DNA of 19,597 nucleotides from Pseudomonadota bacterium (GTDB taxonomy: Bacteria > Pseudomonadota > Alphaproteobacteria > Sphingomonadales > Sphingomonadaceae), in NCBI GenBank assembly GCA_023424095.1, contig JAFAEG010000125.1:1-19597 (forward strand), written 5' to 3'. Below the pieces are notes generated by a model. The model did not search any database. It was not told the origin of the DNA and was given only the letters and a program-made list of their open reading frames with translations. Position numbers and translations under genes: made by a program. Below, piece by piece: positions 7,701-14,755 of the stretch. Position 1 is the stretch's first letter; the number at the start of each line of letters is the position of its first letter.

Positions 7701-8812
7701 CCCAGCGCGCCGCCCCCCAGGGACGGCGGGCGGACCCTCTCTCGAGATATTCCGACCAGGCGTCTAACGATCCACCCATAAGGTTGCTGCTCGTCGACGA
7801 CAGCAGCGTTGCGCGGGCGGTGATGACCCGCATGATCGCCGGCCAGGAGGGGCTCGAAGTCGCCGCCACCGCGAGCAACGCCAGCGAGGCGCTGGCGCTG
7901 CTCGGCGCCGCGATGTTCGATATCGTCCTGCTCGACGTGGAAATGCCCGGCGAAAGCGGGCTCGATGCCCTTCCGGACATTTTGCGCGCCGGCCGCGGCG
8001 CGCGCGTCGTGCTCTGTTCCTCGCTGGCCGAGGACGGGGCGGAAGCCACCGTGCGCGCGCTGGCGCTGGGCGCGGCCGATGCGATGCCGAAGCCCGGCTC
8101 CGGCCTGTTCGGCGGTCGCTTCGCCGACGAACTGATCGAGCGGCTGCTTCGCCTCGGCCGGGTCGGCACGATCGATCGGGACGCGTCCCGGGGCGGCGGC
8201 GTGTCGCTGCGCGAAGTGCATGACTGGCGCCCGGCCTGCATCGCCATCGGCGCCTCCACCGGCGGCATCCACGCCATTCACGATTTTCTCGGCGGTCTGC
8301 CGGCGGAGACGGGGGTTCCGATCCTCGTCACCCAGCATCTGCCGCCCTTGTTCATGACCTTCTTCGCGCGCCAGCTCGAGCAGGTCTCCGGCCGCATCGC
8401 CCGCGTTGTCGAAGATGGTGAGCGGCTCGACCCCGATGTCATTCATGTCGCCCCGGGCCACGCCCATCTCGGCCTTTCCACCAAAGGCGGCGGAGTCCGC
8501 GTCGCGCTCGACGATACGCCCGCGCCGTCCGGCTGCCGGCCGTCGGTCGATCCGATGCTGGCCGCGGTCGCCGACGCTTATGGCCGCGGCGGGCTGGCCG
8601 TGATGCTCAGCGGCATGGGCCGCGATGGCCTGATCGGCAGCGGCAGCCTGGTCAATGCCGGCGGCATCGTGCTGGCGCAGGATCAGGATAGCAGCGCGAT
8701 CTGGGGGATGCCCCGCGCCGTCGCCGAAGGCGGCCTCGCCACGGCGGTCAGTCCGCCGGCCGATCTCGCCCGAATGGTCGCCTCACGCCTGGGAGCTGGC
8801 GCATGGAGATAA
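7697..8812 (+). CDS. cheB: Protein-glutamate methylesterase/glutaminase CheB
   Basis: This 371-residue protein removes methyl groups from chemoreceptor glutamates, and may deamidate glutamines, to give adaptation. The N-terminal receiver (about 28-150) has Asp34-Asp35 and the phosphorylation site Asp80 in IVLLDVEMPGESG. The C-terminal esterase domain (about 178-366) has the catalytic triad Ser187 in IGASTGG, His214 in VTQHLPP and Asp310 in MLSGMGRDG. The start is GTG 7697, overlapping the cheY stop by 4 nt. A start nearer LLLVDDSS would also leave the domains whole, so the first ~25 residues are the least certain part. The stop overlaps the cheR start by 10 nt. Confidence 0.95.
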   Translation: MTQRAAPQGRRADPLSRYSDQASNDPPIRLLLVDDSSVARAVMTRMIAGQEGLEVAATASNASEALALLGAAMFDIVLLDVEMPGESGLDALPDILRAGRGARVVLCSSLAEDGAEATVRALALGAADAMPKPGSGLFGGRFADELIERLLRLGRVGTIDRDASRGGGVSLREVHDWRPACIAIGASTGGIHAIHDFLGGLPAETGVPILVTQHLPPLFMTFFARQLEQVSGRIARVVEDGERLDPDVIHVAPGHAHLGLSTKGGGVRVALDDTPAPSGCRPSVDPMLAAVADAYGRGGLAVMLSGMGRDGLIGSGSLVNAGGIVLAQDQDSSAIWGMPRAVAEGGLATAVSPPADLARMVASRLGAGAWR

Positions 8813-9648
8813 GCGCTTCCTCCCGCCAGATCCTCGCCGGCCTGCTGGAATCGCGCACCGGTCAGCAGATCGGCATCGGCCGCCGCTGGCGGGTCGACGC
8901 CGCGCTCGCGCCGATCGCCCGCGACGGCGGCTTCACCAATATCGACGAACTGGTGAAACGGATCGCGTCCGGCCAGGCCCCGGCGCTCGCCGAAAAGGTG
9001 ATCGAGGCGCTGCTGAACAACGAGACCTATTTCTACCGCGACAAATTGCCGTTCGATCTGCTCTTCGCCGAACCGCTGAAGCGGATCGAGGCGGCGCGGG
9101 TGAAGGACAAGCGCCTGTCGATCTGGAGCGTCGGCTGCTCGACCGGCCAGGAACTCTATTCCGTCGCCATGGCGCTCGCCGAACAGGGCCCGCGCTGGAA
9201 GGGCTGGACCATCGATCTGGTCGGCACCGACATTTCACGCAACGCGATCGAGCGCGCCCGCGCCGGCCGCTACAGCCAGTTCGAGGTGCAGCGCGGCCTT
9301 CCGGTGCTCCAGATGGTCCGCTGGTTCGAGGAAGAGGGCGCCGGGCAGTGGCGCGTGGCGCAGCAGATCCGCGACATGGTCCGCTTCGAAAATCGCGGCA
9401 TCGCCGATCGTCCGCCCATGCCGGGCATGTTCGACATCATCCTGTGCCGCAACGTCCTGCTTTATTTCGCGGAATCGATGAAGCGGCTGGCTTACACCCG
9501 GCTCGCCGACGCGATCCGGCCGGACGGGGCGCTGATGCTCGGCGCGGGCGAGACGGTGATCGGCCAGACCGACCGCTTCGTCTCCGATCCGGACTCGCGC
9601 GGCCTCTACCGCCCGGCGCCCAGCAGCGAGGCCCGGCGGGTCGCTTAA
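8803..9648 (+). CDS. cheR: Chemoreceptor methyltransferase CheR
   Basis: This 281-residue SAM-dependent enzyme methylates receptor glutamates and opposes CheB. An N-terminal helical domain (about 1-70) leads to the NNETYFYRDKLPFDLL segment (72-87), typical of CheR. The SAM-binding motif WSVGCSTGQELYSVAMAL is at about 108-125, the acidic ribose-binding strand LVGTDISRNAIERARAGRY follows, and the FDIILCRNVLLYF motif is near 210-222. The ATG lies inside the end of cheB (10-nt overlap), so the two are coupled. It is the last che gene of this operon. No receptor gene, cheD or cheZ is in the window. Confidence 0.95.
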   Translation: MEISASSRQILAGLLESRTGQQIGIGRRWRVDAALAPIARDGGFTNIDELVKRIASGQAPALAEKVIEALLNNETYFYRDKLPFDLLFAEPLKRIEAARVKDKRLSIWSVGCSTGQELYSVAMALAEQGPRWKGWTIDLVGTDISRNAIERARAGRYSQFEVQRGLPVLQMVRWFEEEGAGQWRVAQQIRDMVRFENRGIADRPPMPGMFDIILCRNVLLYFAESMKRLAYTRLADAIRPDGALMLGAGETVIGQTDRFVSDPDSRGLYRPAPSSEARRVA

Positions 9649-9687
9649 GCCTTGACCTGCCCGTCGATTTCACGGTGAATCGCCATC

Positions 9688-10380
9688 GTGTCCGAGCTCG
9701 TCGATCATCCCTCTCCCAACCACGACGAGCGCAATGCCGAAATCTCGGTCATCGTGCTTCACTATACCGGCATGGAAAGCGGCGAGGCGGCGGTCGAGCG
9801 GCTCTGCGATCCGGACGCCGGCGTCTCCGCCCATTATCTGATCCACGAGGACGGCCGAATCCTGCGCCTCGTGCCGGAGGAACGCCGCGCCTGGCATGCC
9901 GGCAAGAGCTATTGGCGCGGCCACACCGAACTTAATCACAGCAGCATCGGCATCGAACTGGTCAATCCGGGCCATGACCATGGCTATCGCGCCTTCCCGG
10001 ACGCGCAGATCGAGGCGCTGTTGCCGCTGCTCGCCCAGATCAAGGACCGCCACCGCATCACCCGTGGCAATGTCGTCGGCCATTCCGACATCGCCCCCAT
10101 TCGCAAGCGCGATCCCGGCGAACTCTTCCCCTGGGGCCGGCTCGCCCGCCTCCGCCTCGCTTTGCCGCGTCCGACGAAGAATCTGATGGACCCGGAATGG
10201 ACCGAGGCCGGCTTCTGCCTCGCGCTGGAGCGGTTCGGCTATGATGTCAGCGACCCGCTGGCCGCCACCCTGGCCTTCCAGCGCCGCTTCCGTCCCGAGC
10301 TGATTGATGGCACGATCGACGCCGAAACCCGCATGATCCTGCTCGCATTGCTGCTGCCCAAGCCGCTGGGGGATGACTGA
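9688..10380 (+). CDS. N-acetylmuramoyl-L-alanine amidase (AmpD/AmiD type) with peptidoglycan-binding domain
   Basis: The 230-residue protein has an Amidase_2 domain (about 10-150) that cleaves the bond between MurNAc and the stem peptide. Zinc ligands are His25 in VLHYTG, His132 in VVGHSDIAPIRKRDPG and Asp142. Likely catalytic residues are Glu90 in GIELVNPG and Lys140. A C-terminal PG_binding_1-like helical domain follows (about 168-225, ending IDGTIDAETRMILLALL). This order matches E. coli AmiD, but no signal peptide or lipobox is seen, and an in-frame TGA just upstream (9676-9678) rules out a longer start. The enzyme may therefore work in the cytoplasm on recycled muropeptides, as AmpD does. 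The start is GTG 9688, 39 bp after cheR. Confidence 0.88.
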   Translation: MSELVDHPSPNHDERNAEISVIVLHYTGMESGEAAVERLCDPDAGVSAHYLIHEDGRILRLVPEERRAWHAGKSYWRGHTELNHSSIGIELVNPGHDHGYRAFPDAQIEALLPLLAQIKDRHRITRGNVVGHSDIAPIRKRDPGELFPWGRLARLRLALPRPTKNLMDPEWTEAGFCLALERFGYDVSDPLAATLAFQRRFRPELIDGTIDAETRMILLALLLPKPLGDD

Positions 10381-10409
10381 CCGCGCCGCATCGACTATTC
10401 AGCGGGTTG

Positions 10410-10769
10410 CCAGAGGGTCGGGCGGCCGCGGCGCATTTCGGTGCGGCGAGGAAAGTCCGGGCTCCACGGAAAAACGGTGCCGGGTAATGCCCGGCGGGGG
10501 TGACCCCAGGGAAAGTGCCACAGAAAGCAATCCACCGGGTTTCGACCCGGCCAGGGCGAAAGGGTGGGGTAAGAGCCCACCGCGTTGCCGGTAACGGGAA
10601 CGGCACGGTAAACCCCACCGGGAGCAAGACCGAATAGGGGCCGCATATGAGGTTTTCCGCCTCGTGGCCCGGGTTGGTTGCTTGAGGCGCGGTGCGAGCC
10701 GCGTCCTAGAGGAATGGTCGCCTATCCCGCTTCTGCGGGTGGACAGAACCCGGCTTACAGACCCTCTGG
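10410..10769 (+). ncRNA. rnpB: RNase P RNA (bacterial type A)
   Basis: This is the catalytic RNA of RNase P, which makes tRNA 5' ends. The conserved core is plain: GAGGAAAGTCCGGGCTCC at 10448-10465, ACAGAAA near 10520, the GGTAAACCCCACC/AGCAAGACCGAATAGGGG region near 10607-10640, AGAGGAATGGTCGCCTATC near 10709-10727, and ACAGAACCCGGCTTACAG at 10743-10760. The ends are set by the P1 helix: CCAGAGGGT (10410-10418) pairs exactly with ACCCTCTGG (10761-10769). The mature ends could lie a few bases either side. Confidence 0.97.
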
Positions 10770-10788
10770 CGCTTAATCTGGATAAGCG
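10770..10788 (+). terminator. Short hairpin just after rnpB
   Basis: CGCTTA at 10770-10775 and TAAGCG at 10783-10788 form a 6-bp stem directly after the P1 helix, followed by ATGTTT. It could help to end rnpB transcription, but the stem is weak and the T-run poor. Confidence 0.25.
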
Positions 10789-10852
10789 ATGTTTACGGGG
10801 GCGTTTCGATCCTCCATTGTGGCGCAAATTCAACGCGCAGGAGGGAAGCGTT

Positions 10853-11467
10853 ATGAATCCGATCAGCCATGCCATCGGTGTCCTTACGGCCCCGGCTCCG
10901 ACCGTGAACAAGGCCGCGGGCGAGCCTGCCACGACGACCGGACTGATTACCGGTTATGCGGCACCTTTGGCCGCTCTGCCCGCCGTGGCCGCATTGATCA
11001 TCGGGCTGATCCAGTCCAGCAGGTATGGTGTCGGTTCCGGCGTCGTCACCCTGATCTTGATGGTCGTCGCGCTTTATGTGCTGCGTAACCTCGGTACGGC
11101 GGTCCTCGTCGGCTTTGGCCTCAGCCGCCTCGCGCCGAACTTCGGCGGCCGTCGTGACGATGTGAACGGACTGAAGCTCGCGGTCCTCGCCGGGACGCCG
11201 ATCTGGATCGCTGGCCTGATTGTGGTGCTGCTGGGCTGGCTCGTGCCGACGCTTGGCAATTTGCTACAGATCATCCTGCTGCTCGGTTTCGCATTCGCCG
11301 GCTATATCTTCTACCTCGGCGCCAACCCGATGCTGGGCGTGACCAAGGAGCAGGCGCCGATCGTCGCCGGGATCGGCACGATCGCGTGGCTCGTGCTCTA
11401 TTATCTGATCGCCGAAATCGTGGCCCGCATCTTCCTGGGCTATGGCGGTTTCGGGATGATGATCTGA
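10853..11467 (+). CDS. Yip1-family integral membrane protein
   Basis: This 204-residue protein has a ~30-residue N-terminal cytoplasmic stretch and about five membrane segments (roughly 34-53, 62-92, 108-131, 136-155 and 168-192). The pattern and the conserved hydrophilic motif between segments two and three fit the bacterial YIP1 family, whose function is not settled. The start ATG 10853 has a strong ribosome-binding site (CAGGAGGGA at 10838-10846). Open frame extends back into rnpB but is not expected to be translated. It lies 83 bp after rnpB and has its own terminator. No operon partner on the same strand overlaps it. Confidence 0.82.
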   Translation: MNPISHAIGVLTAPAPTVNKAAGEPATTTGLITGYAAPLAALPAVAALIIGLIQSSRYGVGSGVVTLILMVVALYVLRNLGTAVLVGFGLSRLAPNFGGRRDDVNGLKLAVLAGTPIWIAGLIVVLLGWLVPTLGNLLQIILLLGFAFAGYIFYLGANPMLGVTKEQAPIVAGIGTIAWLVLYYLIAEIVARIFLGYGGFGMMI

Positions 11468-11491
11468 CACGGCATCTTTGTCGCGATGAAT

Positions 11492-11526
11492 GGGCTGCGG
11501 GGCATTGCTCCGCGGCCCTTTTCTTT
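11492..11526 (+). terminator. Intrinsic terminator after the Yip1-family gene
   Basis: GGGCTGCGGGG and CTCCGCGGCCC form an imperfect G/C stem around a short CATTG loop and are followed by TTTTCTTTT. This is the best intrinsic terminator of the window and should separate the Yip1-family gene from the J-domain gene. Confidence 0.8.
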
Positions 11527-11583
11527 TGCGCTCGTGCCGCTGTCCCGGTTCCCAGCAGGGCCACCTGCCCCTAGATAGCCGCC

Positions 11584-12123
11584 GTGGCACGCTTTTCAGG
11601 ACGTTCGAACGATTGGGGATTTCCCCGCTGGCGCAGCTATGGCGGCGAGCGGCAGGCGCAGCAGGTGCGCCTGTGCGACCGTGACGGCTGCACCAATCCC
11701 GGCGATCGGCCCGCGCCCAAATCGCCGAACAGCCCGGAGCGCTGGCATTTCTGCGAGGCGCATGCAGCCGAATACAATCGCAACTGGAATTATTTCGAGG
11801 GGCTGACCGCCGAAGCCGCCGCCGCGCGCGAGCAGGAGGAGCGCGGCGAAGCGTCGGCTTATGCCGAAGCCAAACATTATGGCTGGGGCGGTCCCGGCGA
11901 CGGCAGCCGCAGCCGCGACGAGATGCGCGCGCTGGACGTGCTCGGGCTCGATCAGGACGACAATTTCGACGCGGTCCGGCTGGCCTATCGCAAGCTCGCC
12001 AAGGCCAATCACCCGGACACCAATCCCGACGACAAGGAAGCCGCCGCCCGCTTCCAGGCCATCCAGGCCGCCTATGAAGTCCTGCGCCGCTATGACGAGC
12101 GCAAGAACGGCGTCACCCGGTAA
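11584..12123 (+). CDS. J-domain protein with N-terminal Cys/His region
   Basis: The 179-residue protein ends in a J domain (about 114-172) with helix II VRLAYRKLAKANHPD and the essential HPD tripeptide at 143-145, so it should stimulate an Hsp70/DnaK ATPase. The N-terminal half is not a DnaJ G/F or zinc domain. It has Cys31, Cys36, Cys57 and His60 (C-x4-C ... C-x2-H), a spacing that could bind one metal ion, then a Glu/Ala-rich stretch. The J domain is C-terminal, unlike in DnaJ, as is usual for small alphaproteobacterial J proteins. The start is GTG 11584; its ribosome-binding site is weak. The gene converges on the thioesterase gene with a 15-bp gap. Confidence 0.85.
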   Translation: MARFSGRSNDWGFPRWRSYGGERQAQQVRLCDRDGCTNPGDRPAPKSPNSPERWHFCEAHAAEYNRNWNYFEGLTAEAAAAREQEERGEASAYAEAKHYGWGGPGDGSRSRDEMRALDVLGLDQDDNFDAVRLAYRKLAKANHPDTNPDDKEAAARFQAIQAAYEVLRRYDERKNGVTR

Positions 12124-12138
12124 ACATGCAGCCGGACG

Positions 12139-12570
12139 TCAGTCCGTGAACATGAATGTCCCGGTCACATGCGCGATCGGATCGTCCGCATCGCCGTCAT
12201 GGGCAATGCCGCGCACGAAGGCGACGCTGCGCCGGATCGCATAGCATTCGCCGCGCCCGATCAGCGTCCGCCCCGGCGTCGCCGGCCGCAGATAATCGAC
12301 CCTGAGGTCCAATGTCGCCTGGTGCCGGAACGTGTTCAGCCGCACCCAGATCGCGACGCTGGTCGCCATGTCCATCAGGCTGACGATCGGCCCGGAAGCG
12401 ATCACGCCCGTCTCGGGCATGCCGATCAATTTGTCGTCATAGGGCAGGCTGAGCTCCGCCCAATCCTCGCCATGATCGAGATAGCCGATGCCCAGCGCGC
12501 CGCCATGACCGACCTGGCGGATATAGGTCATGAACAGCTTCGGATCGAAGCCCGATACCGCCGCGTTCAT
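12139..12570 (-). CDS. PaaI-like hotdog-fold thioesterase
   Basis: This is a 143-residue single hotdog domain, the size expected for acyl-CoA thioesterases of the PaaI/YbgC-like group. The central helix motif GVIASGPIVSLMDMATSVAIW (about 55-75) carries Asp67 at the usual catalytic position. The common HGG of PaaI is replaced by IASG, so substrate and mechanism are uncertain. LDLRVDYLRPATPGRTLIGRG (about 87-107) is the conserved strand pair after it. Its start overlaps the sufE stop by 4 nt (ATGA), so the two are probably translated together. Its natural acyl-CoA is unknown. Confidence 0.85.
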   Translation of the reverse strand: MNAAVSGFDPKLFMTYIRQVGHGGALGIGYLDHGEDWAELSLPYDDKLIGMPETGVIASGPIVSLMDMATSVAIWVRLNTFRHQATLDLRVDYLRPATPGRTLIGRGECYAIRRSVAFVRGIAHDGDADDPIAHVTGTFMFTD

Positions 12571-12971
12571 GCCAGCCGCGCCGCCGTCTCGCGGATCAGG
12601 GCGATCATGTTGGGAATGCCCTGGGTGCGGTTGGAACTGAGCTGGTTCTTCAGGTCGAACGGCGCCAGCGCCGCCTCGAAATCGGTCGCCTTGATCTCGC
12701 TCGGCGTGCGATCCTGCGCTGCGAGCAGCACCAGCGCGACGATCCCCTTGGTGATCGCGGCATTGCTGTCCGCCAGGAAGTGCAGCCGCCCGTCGGGCTG
12801 CGGCACCGGATAGAGCCAGACCGACGCCGAACAGCCGCGCACCAGCGTCGCGTCCGTCTGCAGCGCCGCCGGCATCGGCTCCAGCGCTCGGCCGAGGTCG
12901 ATCAGCAACCGGTAACGGTCGTCCGCATCGAGCAATTCGTAATCGGCATAGACGTCGTCGAGGGAATTCAT
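12567..12971 (-). CDS. sufE: SufE-family sulfur-acceptor protein
   Basis: The 134-residue protein should accept persulfide sulfur from the cysteine desulfurase SufS and pass it on to Fe-S cluster assembly. The active cysteine is Cys47 in VRGCSASVWLYP (44-55). The family pattern continues with a LHFLADSNAAITKGIVALVLLA segment and a C-terminal helix ending TQGIPNMIALIRETAARL. The length is typical (about 135-140). It overlaps the thioesterase gene by 4 nt and begins 42 bp after the last small membrane-protein gene on the same strand. No other suf genes are in the window, so it is detached from the main suf operon. Confidence 0.93.
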   Translation of the reverse strand: MNSLDDVYADYELLDADDRYRLLIDLGRALEPMPAALQTDATLVRGCSASVWLYPVPQPDGRLHFLADSNAAITKGIVALVLLAAQDRTPSEIKATDFEAALAPFDLKNQLSSNRTQGIPNMIALIRETAARLA

Positions 12972-13013
12972 CTCAGGCGCGTTAGCACGGATCGCGCGGC
13001 CGGGAAGGCGCTA

Positions 13014-13244
13014 TCATTCCGCCCCGTCGGCGATCGCCTCGAGCCGGCGAACGCGCTCCTTCAGATCGGCCAGCTCGATCCGCGCGGCGGGGGAGGGGGC
13101 GGACGGGGCCGGCGCATGCTCGGCGCTCAGCTGCGCCCGCTTCAGCTCCAGCCAGCCCTGCCAGCCGCGCAGGAAGGCGGCGATGGCGATCAATAGGCCG
13201 GCGAGGCATGCCGCCAGCACGATCAGCATAGTCTGGTCGCTCAT
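13014..13244 (-). CDS. Psp-array small membrane protein G (degenerate member)
   Basis: This 76-residue protein has one N-terminal membrane segment (about 6-25), a short Pro/Ala-rich spacer and a coiled coil ADLKERVRRLEAIADGAE (59-76). It keeps the RVxxLExI core shared with PspB and the six genes upstream of it, but ends there: the EIExLR tail of its neighbours is missing. The start ATG is preceded by AAGGAAGG, and the gene lies 14 bp after member F on the same strand. It is the last and most divergent member of the array. Its function is unknown. Confidence 0.72.
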   Translation of the reverse strand: MSDQTMLIVLAACLAGLLIAIAAFLRGWQGWLELKRAQLSAEHAPAPSAPSPAARIELADLKERVRRLEAIADGAE

Positions 13245-13258
13245 CGCCTCAGCCTTCC

Positions 13259-13492
13259 TTACCGGTCCCGAAGCCGCTCGATTTCATGCTCGAGGCTGTG
13301 ATTCTTGTCCGTCGCGATCCGCTCCAGCACCTGGACGCGCTCGCGCAGCGTCCGGACCTCGTCGATGATGATCTCCTTGTCCGGGTCGCTGATCACGCGC
13401 GGCCGCTTATATTTGAAATAGGATTGCAGCGTGCCCCCGACCGAGCCGATCAGCACGACAAGCACGATCATCGTCCAAAGATTGATTGCCAT
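13259..13492 (-). CDS. Psp-array small membrane protein F
   Basis: The 77-residue protein has an N-terminal membrane segment (about 5-24), a basic stretch YFKYKRPR, a short acidic linker and a coiled coil with LERI at 56-59. It ends with TDKNHSLEHEIERLRDR, identical to that of member E except for one residue. The matching DNA (13263-13331) is 65/69 identical to 13521-13589 in member E. It is 24 bp downstream of E with a purine-rich ribosome-binding site. It is the shortest member with a complete tail. Function is unknown; it is related by motif to PspB. Confidence 0.8.
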   Translation of the reverse strand: MAINLWTMIVLVVLIGSVGGTLQSYFKYKRPRVISDPDKEIIIDEVRTLRERVQVLERIATDKNHSLEHEIERLRDR

Positions 13493-13516
13493 TCCCGTCG
13501 TCCCCTGATCCTGCCC

Positions 13517-13774
13517 TTAGCGGTCCCGAAGCCGCTCGATCTCATGCTCGAGGCTGTGATTCTTCTCGGTCGCGATCCGCTCAAGCACCGCGACGCGGTC
13601 CTTCAGCGCCTTCATCTGCTCGCGCATCTGCTCGACCTCGGCATCGTCGCGGCCGCCGTCCTTGATCTCATTGCCCCACATATCCTTGCGGATGCCCATC
13701 CGGGCCTTCAGCAGACCGGCGATCGAGACGATCAGCACGATCCCGAGCACCATCCATGTCACGCTCCAGCTCAT
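13517..13774 (-). CDS. Psp-array small membrane protein E
   Basis: The 85-residue protein has a membrane segment (about 5-23), then MGIRKDMWGNE, an acidic linker, and a coiled coil with two adjacent heptad-like stretches (about 46-83). LERI is at 64-67 and the protein ends EIERLRDR. Upstream of the ATG lies AGAGGGA as ribosome-binding site, 30 bp after member D. It is the closest relative of member F in its C-terminal third, while the membrane part and linker differ, so only the tail is conserved or converted. Confidence 0.8.
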   Translation of the reverse strand: MSWSVTWMVLGIVLIVSIAGLLKARMGIRKDMWGNEIKDGGRDDAEVEQMREQMKALKDRVAVLERIATEKNHSLEHEIERLRDR

Positions 13775-13804
13775 CGTCGGCTATCCCTCTTGCAAATCAG
13801 TCGT

Positions 13805-14110
13805 TCAGTTCAGCGGCTTGTCGAGCCGCGGGGTCTCGCGTTCCGGGCGGTCGCGGAGCGCCTCGATCTGGTCGGACACTTCCATCCCCTTGTCGGTGAT
13901 GATCCGCTCCAACACCCGCACGCGCTGCTCCAGCCGTTCGGTATGCGCCGCATATTGCGCCGCTTTCTCCGCCGTCTGGGCGCTGGTCAGCTCCAGCTTC
14001 TTTTCCTCATGCTTCAGCTTGCGCTTGTGCATTTCGGACCAGATGCCGCCGATCACCGGGATGCCCACGACGATCATGAAAAAGAGGATTGCGGTCCAGT
14101 TCACGTCCAT
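13805..14110 (-). CDS. Psp-array small membrane protein D
   Basis: The 101-residue protein has an N-terminal membrane segment (about 5-23), a very basic juxtamembrane stretch (KRKLKHEEKK), and a long coiled coil (about 27-87). LERI is at 67-70, followed by ITDKGMEVSDQIEALRDR, and a 14-residue polar extension ends the chain. The tail therefore matches the array pattern but is not terminal. ATG 14110 follows AAGGAA and GGGAAG, 11 bp after member C. Function is unknown. Confidence 0.8.
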   Translation of the reverse strand: MDVNWTAILFFMIVVGIPVIGGIWSEMHKRKLKHEEKKLELTSAQTAEKAAQYAAHTERLEQRVRVLERIITDKGMEVSDQIEALRDRPERETPRLDKPLN

Positions 14111-14121
14111 CTTCCCGTTCC

Positions 14122-14448
14122 TTAATTCTTCGGCAGCCGAAGCGCCTCGATCTCCTGGCCCAGGCGGTGGCTGTCGTCGGTGACGATCCGCTCCACATTG
14201 GCCAGCCGGTCCTTGACCGAGCCAAGCTCGGCGCGGAGCTGCGCATTCTCCTGGCTGACCAGTTTCACGCGCTCGATCAGCTCGTCATTCTTCTGCGGAT
14301 AGATGGCTTTCCCCCAGCTGCTCTCCAGCGGGTAGCCATTCTTGATCCGAAGCCAGGTTGTCAGCACCCAGCCGCCGATGCCGAGCACCGCCATGATCGC
14401 GACGAAGGGCAAAATGGTCTGGATCATGGAGAGCTTATTCGGGTCCAT
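14122..14448 (-). CDS. Psp-array small membrane protein C
   Basis: This is the longest array member, with 108 residues. The membrane segment (about 11-33) is followed by WLRIKNGYPLESSWGK, whose GYP-(L/V)-E-x-x-W motif is shared with member A. A coiled coil follows (about 54-103) with VERI at 85-88, VTDDSHRLGQEIEALR and a short LPKN end. The start has GGAAG as ribosome-binding site, 17 bp after member B. Function is unknown. Members A and C look like one subfamily because both the juxtamembrane motif and the tail agree. Confidence 0.8.
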   Translation of the reverse strand: MDPNKLSMIQTILPFVAIMAVLGIGGWVLTTWLRIKNGYPLESSWGKAIYPQKNDELIERVKLVSQENAQLRAELGSVKDRLANVERIVTDDSHRLGQEIEALRLPKN

Positions 14449-14465
14449 TGTTCGTCACTTCCGGC

Positions 14466-14744
14466 TCAACTGGGTTGAAGTTCGTCGATCTCGCGCGCGA
14501 TCCGCTGCGCGGGGTCGGTGGCGATCCGCTCGAGCACGCGCAACCGCTCTTCCTGCTTCGCAACCTGCTCGCGCAATTGCTCATTCTCGGCCCGCAGCTT
14601 CGCCGCGTTTTCAGGGTCGCCATGCTGGTGGCTCAATTCCGCCATCCGGGTCCGGGCGCGGCCGCGCGCCATCAGCAGCTGCAGGATGACTGTCGCGCTG
14701 ATTGCCACGACCATGATCACGACTACGGCCAGGGTCTTGTCCAT
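14466..14744 (-). CDS. Psp-array small membrane protein B
   Basis: The 92-residue protein has a membrane segment (about 5-25), an Arg-rich juxtamembrane patch (RGRARTR), then a coiled coil (about 46-90) with LERI at 71-74. ATDPAQRIAREIDELQ is very close to the PspC tail (SPDKRLAREIDRL). Its AGGAG ribosome-binding site overlaps the TAG stop of member A, 11 bp upstream, so expression is likely coupled. Function is unknown. Confidence 0.8.
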   Translation of the reverse strand: MDKTLAVVVIMVVAISATVILQLLMARGRARTRMAELSHQHGDPENAAKLRAENEQLREQVAKQEERLRVLERIATDPAQRIAREIDELQPS

Positions 14745-14755
14745 CTCATCCGCTC

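Noticed and set aside
10664..10852. Upstream extension of the Yip1-family frame into rnpB
   Set aside because: This part overlaps the conserved 3' half of the RNase P RNA, and the ATG at 10853 has a strong ribosome-binding site.
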